7,443 nucleotides of DNA. Origin: Dehalococcoidia bacterium (GTDB lineage: Bacteria; Chloroflexota; Dehalococcoidia; Dehalococcoidales; DAOWKM01). A program made the translations under genes and the position numbers. This document shows, piece after piece, positions 1-5,424 of this stretch. The number at the start of each line of letters is the position of its first letter. Positions within the stretch are counted from its first letter, which is position 1. Location of the stretch: NCBI GenBank assembly GCA_030643695.1, contig DAOWKM010000032.1, positions 1-7,443 of the forward strand, read 5' to 3'. The notes under the pieces were generated by a model. That model was not told the DNA's origin and ran no database searches. It saw nothing but the letters and a program-made list of their open reading frames with translations.

Positions 1-110
1 ATCCATATCATGGAGAGGGGAAAGAGGCTTTAGAGAGGGGCTTCGCCCCTCTCTTACCTACACTCCCCCTTCCCTTATTAAGTGAAGGGGGACAGGGGGA
101 TAGGTTGTTA
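1..110. repeat. GC-rich hairpin-forming intergenic repeat
   Basis: Two stem-loops lie in tandem. The first has a perfect 10-bp stem (32-41 with 45-54) closed by a TTC loop. The second pairs 64-72 with 84-92 around a loop containing TTATTAAG. The whole stretch is strongly skewed into runs of C and G, unlike the genes beside it. This looks like a dispersed REP- or MITE-like repeat, but only one copy is in the window, so its repetitive nature is inferred. Neither stem is followed by a T-run on either strand, so it is not a canonical intrinsic terminator, although it could stall polymerase at the end of the nuoABC transcript. It runs up to the left edge and may continue beyond it. Confidence 0.5.
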
Positions 111-148
111 AACGAAATAGATATCGGTGGATTCTGAGACAACTTCAT
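8..148 (-). other. Short open frame starting inside nuoC, possible interrupted start of a following gene
   Basis: An ATG at 146-148 overlaps the TGA of nuoC in an ATGA arrangement. It is preceded by AAGGA six bases upstream, a typical translation-coupling signal. The frame encodes only 46 residues. The first ~15 (MKLSQNPPISISFNN) are followed by residues translated from the hairpin repeat, then a stop at 8-10. NuoD is the expected next gene in a nuoABCD operon, but no NuoD motif (such as a GPQHPSTHG-like stretch) appears in any minus-strand frame here. It may be the first codons of a gene broken by insertion of the repeat, or a chance frame. Confidence 0.25.
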
Positions 149-585
149 AAATAGTCCTTCCTAAGTGGATGCCCGTGAAACCCCTCCCACAGGAAGATAC
201 GCTTAAGATTAGGGTGCCCATCAAAACTAATCCCCATAAGGTCATAAATCTCCCGCTCCTGAAAATCGGCTCCTCGCCACAAGCCAACCACTGAGGGAAG
301 TTTAGGGTTATCCCGTCCATAACACCGTGTCTTCATTACTAGGCTATGGTTGTGCTTTAGTGAGGTCAGGTGATAAACCACCTCAAAATAGTCCTGATAA
401 TCAACAGCAGTAATGCTGGCGAGGTAATCAAAATCAAAGCCATGGGTAGTCTTGAGAAAAGTGGCTACGGCTAACAAGAACTCACTTTTAACTACAAGAC
501 TGTTGGGGCAAGACTCCACAATGCTTCCCGGAAATTGCTCCTCTAGCTTAGCGGCTATTTCTTTACCAGAAAGGGCAAGGGTCAT
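145..585 (-). CDS. nuoC: NADH-quinone oxidoreductase subunit C
   Basis: This is the 30-kDa-type subunit of complex I, a peripheral-arm protein that packs against NuoD and NuoB near the quinone site. The 146-residue product carries the family signature EREIYDLMGI at residues 110-119, followed by HPNLKRIF and GHPLRKDYL at the very C-terminus. It is unfused to NuoD, and its length fits short, separate NuoC/NdhJ-like forms; many other NuoC proteins have a longer tail after the PLRKD motif. The ATG start lies two bases after the nuoB stop, so the two are surely cotranslated. The stop TGA overlaps a downstream ATG (ATGA), yet no recognisable nuoD follows. Family assignment is secure. Confidence 0.95.
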   Translation of the reverse strand: MTLALSGKEIAAKLEEQFPGSIVESCPNSLVVKSEFLLAVATFLKTTHGFDFDYLASITAVDYQDYFEVVYHLTSLKHNHSLVMKTRCYGRDNPKLPSVVGLWRGADFQEREIYDLMGISFDGHPNLKRIFLWEGFHGHPLRKDYL

Positions 586-587
586 TT

Positions 588-1193
588 CTACCTACTTTTT
601 GCCACAATGCTTCTCTTAGATATTTTGTGATGTAACATTCTTATTCCATAAAGCAGGGCCTCAGGACGCGGCGGACAGCCAGGCACATAGACATCAACCG
701 GGACAATGCGGTTGACCCCGGGCACCACACTATAAGATTGGGCAAAGGTGCCACCGCTAATAGCACACGACCCCATAGCCAGCACCCACTTCGGCTCAGC
801 CATCTGGTCATAAATTCGCCTTAACTGTGGTGCCATCTTCCAGGTTAAAGTTCCAGCTACAATCATCAAGTCAGCCTGGCGTGGTGAGGCACGGAAGATT
901 TCCATGCCAAAGCGGGAGATGTCAAACCGAGAAGCAGCAGTAGCAATCATCTCAAAGGCACAGCAAGCCAGCCCGAAGTTCACCGGCCAGAGCGAAGAGC
1001 GCCGTGCCCAGTTAAGCACATAATCTACTGAGGTTAACAGAATATTGTGGTGTGCTTCCTCCTCCAACCACCTATCAGGGTCAGGAATAGGCTGCTGACA
1101 ATGTGCCTTCAGCGACTCTATGGCATCGTCCTCAGCCCTATCAAGCTCTGCGTCTGAATAGATATGTCTTTTATCTATATCGCCTACTTCCAT
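588..1193 (-). CDS. nuoB: NADH-quinone oxidoreductase subunit B (N2 iron-sulfur protein)
   Basis: This is the PSST-type subunit of complex I, which holds the terminal [4Fe-4S] cluster N2 that hands electrons to quinone. The four ligand cysteines are visible: adjacent C77-C78 in GLACCAFEM, C143 in GSCAISGG and C173 in VPGCPPRPEALLYGI. The invariant stretch TWKMAPQLRRIYDQM is at 117-131. The product is 201 residues. The conserved core starts near residue 51 (ILLTSVDYVLNWARRSSLWP), leaving a polar, acidic N-terminal extension of about 50 residues. The ATG at 1191-1193 lies inside the end of nuoA (10-base overlap), indicating translational coupling. The SD before it is weak (AAGG). Confidence 0.96.
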   Translation of the reverse strand: MEVGDIDKRHIYSDAELDRAEDDAIESLKAHCQQPIPDPDRWLEEEAHHNILLTSVDYVLNWARRSSLWPVNFGLACCAFEMIATAASRFDISRFGMEIFRASPRQADLMIVAGTLTWKMAPQLRRIYDQMAEPKWVLAMGSCAISGGTFAQSYSVVPGVNRIVPVDVYVPGCPPRPEALLYGIRMLHHKISKRSIVAKSR

Positions 1194-1555
1194 TCTAGAA
1201 CCTTCTTCTTCCAGGCGTAAATATACCCGATAGCAATAATGAGAATAAAGATAAGCATCGCCATAAAACCGAAACTTCCCAGCTGCCTGAGGCCAACAGC
1301 CCAGGGATAGAGAAAAACAACCAATATATCAAGAGCTAAAAATATGAGAGCATAAAAATAATAGCGGAAATTAAATTGAACCCATGTCCTACCCACGGTT
1401 TCCATACCACATTCATAGGTAGAACTTTTAGTAGGATTAGGTTTGTGGGGAACAATGTGGATAAATCTAAGAGAAAGGGGGAGGAGGAGAGTGCCAACGG
1501 TAAAAAAAATGGCAACGATGAGGAATAAGGCTATGTAACTATAGTTTGCCAGCAA
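1184..1555 (-). CDS. nuoA: NADH-quinone oxidoreductase subunit A
   Basis: This small membrane subunit of complex I connects the peripheral and membrane arms. The 123-residue product has three hydrophobic segments (about 6-28, 66-86 and 95-115). It has the family hallmarks YECGMETVG at 48-55 in the first loop and FNFRYYFYALIFLALDILVVF in the second helix, including the membrane-buried acidic D76. The start is a TTG at 1553-1555: an in-frame TGA lies directly upstream, and GGAGG sits six bases before it. It is the first gene of a nuoA-nuoB-nuoC unit and follows a probable promoter at 1606-1634. Confidence 0.94.
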   Translation of the reverse strand: MLANYSYIALFLIVAIFFTVGTLLLPLSLRFIHIVPHKPNPTKSSTYECGMETVGRTWVQFNFRYYFYALIFLALDILVVFLYPWAVGLRQLGSFGFMAMLIFILIIAIGYIYAWKKKVLEWK

Positions 1556-1605
1556 TCACTGCCTCCGGCTGCGTCTCATAACCAGTGGAAATTTGATCTA
1601 ATCAT

Positions 1606-1634
1606 ATCCTATACCCTTCTATTATCTCAGTCAA
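1606..1634 (-). promoter_or_regulatory. Probable sigma70-type promoter of nuoABC
   Basis: On the minus strand, TTGACT (1629-1634) is separated by exactly 17 bases from TAGGAT (1606-1611). That is 5 of 6 and 4 of 6 matches to the -35 and -10 consensus. Transcription would start near 1599, about 45 bases before the nuoA TTG. The -35 box overlaps the stop codon of the transposase remnant, so the promoter may lie within the tail of the old insertion element. Confidence 0.45.
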
Positions 1635-2030
1635 ATTTCTAAAGCAACTAAAGCTTCCTCTAAGAATTCCAGTTTGATGGGCTCTTGCTCCAATGCCTTT
1701 GACGCCTCCTCTATCCAGGCAATATCGTCAGCTCTCATCCTGACTTTCTGCCATTTTAATCTCTCTTCCTCTAGAATACTGGAAACCATCACCGGGCTGA
1801 TATCTCGTTTGGGAAACGGCCTATCACTTTAGTCCTTCTCTTAACCCCTTTGAAGACTCGTTCAATGACATTACTGGTACGGATATGTTTTCAGTGACGC
1901 TCAGGAAAGCGATAGAAGGTAAGGTATTCCTCAAGGTGCTTGGTTAAGGTCTCAGCAGCGGAGGAAAATTCCCTGGGGTAGCAGGACAGAAACTGTCTGG
2001 TTTCATCCCAGGCATCGTCAAGGCAGGTAG
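1631..2030 (-). pseudogene. 3' third of an IS256/Mutator-family transposase, broken
   Basis: Minus-strand translation gives the C-terminal part of an IS256-type transposase. DDAWDETRQFLSCYPREF and LEEYLTFYRFPERH are followed in the same frame by KHIRTSNVIERVFKGVKRRTK and VIGRFPNE. The RTxNxIER motif and the pattern around it are typical of the family. Two lesions are visible. A TGA at 1891-1893 replaces the tryptophan expected in FPERHW. A frameshift near 1798-1802 means the tail (ILEEERLKWQKVRMRADDIAW, continuing to a TGA at 1631-1633) reads in another frame. Only about 130 of an expected ~400 codons remain. The fragment stops near 2022-2035, where the plus-strand ATPase fragment begins. It cannot encode an active transposase. 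Confidence 0.85.
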
Positions 2031-2031
2031 C

Positions 2032-2196
2032 GTGGACAAAATGATGCGCCGTAGGATATCCACTGGGATTCACGGCCTTGACAGCCTTATAGGTGGCGAT
2101 TTACAGGACAATAAGGTCTATCTTGTCAGTAGCAAAGCTGGAACAGGCAAAACAGTATTTTGTCTACAATATGTGCTGACAGGATATACTCAAGGG
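2032..2196 (+). pseudogene. N-terminal fragment of a KaiC/RadA-like ATPase
   Basis: From a GTG at 2032, or the ATGs at 2041 and 2044, the plus strand encodes RRISTGIHGLDSLIGGDL then KVYLVSSKAGTGKTVFCLQY. This is the start of a RecA-fold KaiC domain: the GLDxLIGG entry strand followed by a Walker A loop at residues 34-41 (SKAGTGKT, with serine where the first glycine is usual). Similarity ends at about residue 55 (2196). The frame runs on to a stop at 2260-2262, but that tail is translated from a hairpin and a tRNA fragment. Walker B and the rest of the ~230-residue domain are absent. No SD is evident, because the 5' side abuts the transposase remnant. A non-functional fragment is the best reading. 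Confidence 0.75.
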
Positions 2197-2201
2197 AGGA
2201 A

Positions 2202-2230
2202 AGGAGCAAGGGGTAGTCCCCTTTTCTCCT
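2202..2230. repeat. Stem-loop abutting the tRNA fragment
   Basis: AGGAG (2202-2206) pairs with CTCCT (2226-2230), and AAGGGG (2208-2213) pairs with CCCCTT (2218-2223). Together they give 11 base pairs with a small C/TT internal loop and a TAGT tetraloop. The hairpin lies one base 5' of the tRNA-Pro anticodon stem, where the D-arm would be expected. On the minus strand it follows the end of the thiC operon and could act as a weak terminator, but no proper U-tract follows. Confidence 0.5.
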
Positions 2231-2231
2231 A

Positions 2232-2278
2232 TCTGAATGGGGCTCAGGTGGTCGGAGGTTAAAATCCTCTCACCCCGA
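2232..2278 (+). pseudogene. 3' half of a tRNA-Pro(GGG) gene
   Basis: The stretch folds as the anticodon arm, variable loop, T-arm and 3' acceptor strand of a tRNA. The anticodon stem TCTGA (2232-2236) pairs with TCAGG (2244-2248) around the seven-base loop ATGGGGC, with T33 and anticodon GGG at 2239-2241. Variable loop TGGTC follows. T-stem GGAGG (2254-2258) pairs with CCTCT (2266-2270) around TTAAAAT. Then come CACCCCG and discriminator A2278. GGTCGGAGGTT...AATCCTCTC is the characteristic 3' half of bacterial tRNA-Pro. The expected 5' acceptor strand (CGGGGTG) and a D-arm are not found upstream. The conserved C56 of the T-loop is A, and CTT replaces CCA. It reads as an inactive half-gene, probably an integration scar. 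Confidence 0.75.
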
Positions 2279-2279
2279 C

Positions 2280-3464
2280 TTAAGCTCTACCTCCTAAGCG
2301 AAAGGGAATCTTCATTGCCCCCATAGCCTTAGATATTGCTCGGTGCCCCAACAGTCTCAGCACTACCCCACTATGCCAGTCAAAAGATAAATCATCAGCT
2401 TCAAGCAAGGTTTCAACAATGCCGTTAGATTCTATTATGTCAAAAATCCTATCAATCTGCTTATCATTCAAGCGTTCATAGAATTTTCGAGCCCAGTAGC
2501 CTATCCGCAGCTCCCGGCCTAGCTTCCTCCTCCACTCTCGCTGATAGGTAGCTAGACTCTTGGCTGATAGGTCATTGATTTCCAGCCCCTGTTGCAAACT
2601 GTTAGCTGCTATATCAGCACACAACAAACCATAGTAGATGCCGCCACCGGTAGTTGGCTTTACCTGCCCGGCGGCATCCCCCACCACCACTACTCTATCA
2701 CCATAGGTTCTTGGTAACGGCTTTAGCGGAATTCCGCCATAGCTCGGCTCAGCCTCAGCCGAGACTATCTTCCCCTGAGCCAGTAAGGATGACATTAACC
2801 TTCTCAGGTAAGACCCTGGGTTACGGCGCGATAGCAGCCCCACCCGAGCCATCGGCAGTGAGGTTGGCACCAGCCAGGCGAAAAAACCAGGAGCGAGCTC
2901 CTGCCCAAAATAGACCTCCACCTCATCTACTCCACTTGTCTCCACCTCAGCCTGGGCTCCAGTAACAAAGTCGCTAACCCTACCCAGACCTAACCCATCA
3001 ACAAGTGACGAGCCAAAACCGGTAGCAATGACTACCGCTCTTGCTTCAAAGTTTAACCTTTCTTCCCACCGAGATGCTTCAACCCTAACCTTATCATCCC
3101 TGACCTCTATGCTGTTGACCTGACTATTTAACACATATTCTGCTCCCTTACCCCGAGCCAGTCCAGCAATAGCCACATCAAGAGCTGCCCGGTCTACAAT
3201 GCAGGCTTGAGTTTCCTTCCGCTTTAGCTTGAGTAACCTTCCTGAAGGCGAAAATAAGCTAGCACTATTTACCTGCCTCAAAATAACGCTAGCATCAATA
3301 GCAAAAGAGCTAACACACTCCTGCCCAATAATGCCCGTGCAGCAAATCTGTTCCCCTACCCTTCCCTTACGCTCCAGCACAACCACACCATACCCCATCC
3401 CAGCCAACCTATAAGCCACATAGCTCCCGGCTGGTCCACCACCGATAACAACCACATCATACAA
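2280..3464 (-). CDS. Geranylgeranyl reductase family FAD-dependent oxidoreductase
   Basis: This is a flavoprotein of the group that includes geranylgeranyl reductases, which saturate isoprenoid chains of lipids or quinones. The true substrate cannot be read from sequence. Numbering from the chosen start, YDVVVIGGGPAGS gives the FAD-binding GxGxxG at 8-13, with the ribose-binding acidic residue E31 in LERKG. QICCTG follows, and the second FAD motif VVGDAAGQVKPTTGGG is at about 260-275. At ~394 residues it has normal family length. I chose the TTG at 3462-3464 because GGAGG (3472-3476) lies seven bases upstream. An in-frame TTG at 3497 would add 11 residues and overlap the preceding gene. It is the last gene of the thiC operon, 16 bases after the protease stop, and its stop abuts the tRNA scar. 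Confidence 0.85.
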   Translation of the reverse strand: MYDVVVIGGGPAGSYVAYRLAGMGYGVVVLERKGRVGEQICCTGIIGQECVSSFAIDASVILRQVNSASLFSPSGRLLKLKRKETQACIVDRAALDVAIAGLARGKGAEYVLNSQVNSIEVRDDKVRVEASRWEERLNFEARAVVIATGFGSSLVDGLGLGRVSDFVTGAQAEVETSGVDEVEVYFGQELAPGFFAWLVPTSLPMARVGLLSRRNPGSYLRRLMSSLLAQGKIVSAEAEPSYGGIPLKPLPRTYGDRVVVVGDAAGQVKPTTGGGIYYGLLCADIAANSLQQGLEINDLSAKSLATYQREWRRKLGRELRIGYWARKFYERLNDKQIDRIFDIIESNGIVETLLEADDLSFDWHSGVVLRLLGHRAISKAMGAMKIPFRLGGRA

Positions 3465-3471
3465 TTTCAAT

Positions 3472-3476
3472 CCTCC
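3472..3476 (-). promoter_or_regulatory. Ribosome binding site deciding the start of the flavoprotein gene
   Basis: GGAGG on the minus strand lies seven bases before the TTG at 3462-3464 and just after the protease stop codon (3481-3483). It has only one base to the TTG at 3468-3470 and lies downstream of the TTG at 3497, so it favours the 3464 start. Confidence 0.65.
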
Positions 3477-3480
3477 ATCA

Positions 3481-4608
3481 CTATGTCCCCAACTCAAAGC
3501 GGGTGTGGAGAAGCCTTATCAGGTTATCACGGGCAATCAGTCCGATAACCCTGCCCTCGCTTACTACCGGCATCTGGTTTATATCACTCTCTCCCATCTG
3601 CTCCAATATACTTAGAGCATCCTGACCGGGATAAGCCACCTTTAGCTGGCTGACCGGCGTCATTATCTCTTTTACCGGTATCATATCCCTGTTCTGTGGG
3701 GAAGCAGCTTTGATATCATGTAAAGTCAAAATTCCTTCCAACTTACCTTCATCAGCTACCAAAAAACAACTGTAGCCAGTGGTGAAGATATGCTCCTGGA
3801 CAAGCTGATTAAGAGTAATATTGGGGGGAACCACAGGGCAGCTAGAGGTCATCACCTGTGAAGCAGTAACCCCCCGAAGGGCTTCCTGCCATTGAGCCTG
3901 CCGATAACTGGCTGAGGCAGCATTCTCCAGGAACCAGCCAATAAAGGCTAGCCACAAACCACTAAACCAGTCATGAAGCAGGAATGCGATTGAAATGCCT
4001 CCAAAAATAAACAGGTAACCCACACCCCGCCCCACTTGGGTAGCAATTCGGGTAGAGCGCTTATAGTTACCAGTAAAACGCCAGAGAAGAGAGCGAAAAA
4101 CACGCCCCCCGTCCAGAGGGAAACCTGGAATCAGATTGAAGGCAGCTAATATTACATTTATATAAGCCAGCCAATAAGCCATAGCGGCAATAGGCTCAAT
4201 TATACCTTGAGTAAACAACCAAAGTAGACCAAACAAGCCACCAATTACCAGGCTACAAGCGGGACCAGCGGCTGCCATTTTCAGTTCAGCACTAGCTTTC
4301 GTCGCTTCCCTTGTCATCTGAGCCACACCACCAAAGATAAAAAGGGTGATACTTCTTACCGGGATATCATTAACCCTGCCCACCAGACTGTGAGCCAATT
4401 CATGGGCAACTACCGAGGCAAAAAATAATAGGCTGGTAACTATGCCCACAACCCAGTAGAGAAATTGTGGCCAGTGGGGGTAGTCAGCAGGAAACATCTG
4501 CCACGATAGAGAAAAGGTTACCAAAATAAATATTATGAACCAGGTATAATGCAGTCTGAACTGTATGCCAAAGACCTTGCCTAAATTAAATGCACTACCC
4601 ATCTTCAC
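3481..4608 (-). CDS. Site-2-type M50 membrane metalloprotease with two CBS domains
   Basis: This is an intramembrane zinc protease of the SpoIVFB/M50B type, which cleaves membrane-anchored substrates such as anti-sigma or regulatory factors. The target here is unknown. HELAH at 69-73 supplies the two zinc histidines and the catalytic glutamate, and NLIPGFPLDGGR at 158-169 supplies the third ligand (D166). Several hydrophobic segments span about 20-38, 48-68, 112-133, 140-160 and 195-222. A tandem CBS pair (about 249-305 and 315-370) ends the protein; such pairs usually sense adenine nucleotides. It has 375 residues, full length. The GTG start at 4606-4608 shares one base with the thi4 stop; an ATG at 4600-4602 is an alternative. 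A thiamine-related job is suggested only by position. Confidence 0.9.
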   Translation of the reverse strand: MKMGSAFNLGKVFGIQFRLHYTWFIIFILVTFSLSWQMFPADYPHWPQFLYWVVGIVTSLLFFASVVAHELAHSLVGRVNDIPVRSITLFIFGGVAQMTREATKASAELKMAAAGPACSLVIGGLFGLLWLFTQGIIEPIAAMAYWLAYINVILAAFNLIPGFPLDGGRVFRSLLWRFTGNYKRSTRIATQVGRGVGYLFIFGGISIAFLLHDWFSGLWLAFIGWFLENAASASYRQAQWQEALRGVTASQVMTSSCPVVPPNITLNQLVQEHIFTTGYSCFLVADEGKLEGILTLHDIKAASPQNRDMIPVKEIMTPVSQLKVAYPGQDALSILEQMGESDINQMPVVSEGRVIGLIARDNLIRLLHTRFELGT

Positions 4609-5402
4609 TAAGATACCCTTAGCTGGGGCAAGAGTTCTATAGCAACCTTAGCCGCATGCTTCCCCGAGAGAAGCATCCCACCAAAGGTAGGACCCATACG
4701 GGGTAGCCCGTAGACGCTGGCAACTGCCATACCAGTTACGATTAACCCAGGATAGACCTCACCAGTGCGCTCCACCACAGCATCCTCCGATTTATCAATC
4801 CACAACGCCCCTTCTCCAGCTAGCTTGAGCATACCCCGCTGTTCCAGTTTTCTAACAGCACAGGCATCATGACCAGTAGCATCAATTACTACCCTGGCTT
4901 CTAATGCTATTGGGTCAAGAGCGGCAATCTCCTTGGGTAAATAGGCAATAGGACTCCAATTAACCACCACCCCAGCTACCCGATTATCTCCACGCATTAC
5001 CAGGTCTTCCAGAAGGGTTAAGCTAAAAAACTTAACCCCAGCATCACAGGTAGCCCCAATGAGCTTAGAACAAGCCTGAGGAGCATCAGCCACATAAAGA
5101 CCCTCACTAGCCATAGAGTAAGGCACACCCAGCTCATCAAGAATCTCCTGGGCTGGTGCCCTCAGGGTAACCTTATTCATAAAATAACCACCAACCCAGA
5201 AGCCACCACCCAGATAGTTATTCCTCTCTATAATCAGAACTTTAACCCCAGCCTTACCTAACTCCCTGCCAGCGATGAGCCCGCTGGGTCCACTGCCAAC
5301 AATAACGACATCGCTATTAATATATTCCTCAAACTGGCGAAGGAAACTATCCACAATAGCCCTAGTCACTTCACCTTCCCTTACCGGATGAAACAGCGTC
5401 AT
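4608..5402 (-). CDS. thi4: Thi4-family sulfide-dependent thiazole synthase
   Basis: Thi4 makes the adenylated thiazole carboxylate precursor of thiamine from NAD, glycine and sulfide. The 264-residue protein has DVVIVGSGPSGLIAG (GxGxxG at 36-41), E59-R60 for adenosine contact, YLGGGFWVGGYFMNKV, VIDATGHDA at 172-180 and a C-terminal GMAVASVYGLPRMGPTFGGM, all typical of Thi4. Yeast Thi4 donates sulfur from Cys205 just before MDP, and methanogen enzymes have His there. Anchoring on ALDP (161-164), the residue here is Ala161. It therefore cannot be a suicide enzyme and must use external sulfide, which fits an anaerobe. The ATG start has AGGAG seven bases upstream. The gap from thiC is 22 bases, and it completes the thiazole branch beside thiC. 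Confidence 0.93.
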   Translation of the reverse strand: MTLFHPVREGEVTRAIVDSFLRQFEEYINSDVVIVGSGPSGLIAGRELGKAGVKVLIIERNNYLGGGFWVGGYFMNKVTLRAPAQEILDELGVPYSMASEGLYVADAPQACSKLIGATCDAGVKFFSLTLLEDLVMRGDNRVAGVVVNWSPIAYLPKEIAALDPIALEARVVIDATGHDACAVRKLEQRGMLKLAGEGALWIDKSEDAVVERTGEVYPGLIVTGMAVASVYGLPRMGPTFGGMLLSGKHAAKVAIELLPQLRVS

Positions 5403-5424
5403 TTAACTTCTCCTCTCTGTTAGG

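Noticed and set aside
32..92. Hairpins as an intrinsic terminator or CRISPR-like repeats
   Set aside because: No T-run follows on either strand, and there are only two dissimilar stems without regular spacers.
108..320. 70-residue open frame antisense to no gene but overlapping nuoC on the same strand
   Set aside because: It is an alternate reading of the nuoC 3' end with no recognisable family pattern; nuoC in the other frame is clearly real.
2197..2278. A complete, functional tRNA-Pro
   Set aside because: No 5' acceptor strand pairs with CACCCCG, there is no proper D-arm, and the T-loop C56 is changed.
2654..2965. 103-residue plus-strand frame inside the flavoprotein gene
   Set aside because: Its composition (many P, H, R and L residues) is that of an antisense shadow, and the minus-strand frame carries strong FAD motifs.
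3465..3497. Eleven-residue N-terminal extension of the flavoprotein from the TTG at 3497
   Set aside because: The conserved protein starts at YDVVVIGGG, and the GGAGG lies downstream of that TTG, correctly spaced for the TTG at 3464.
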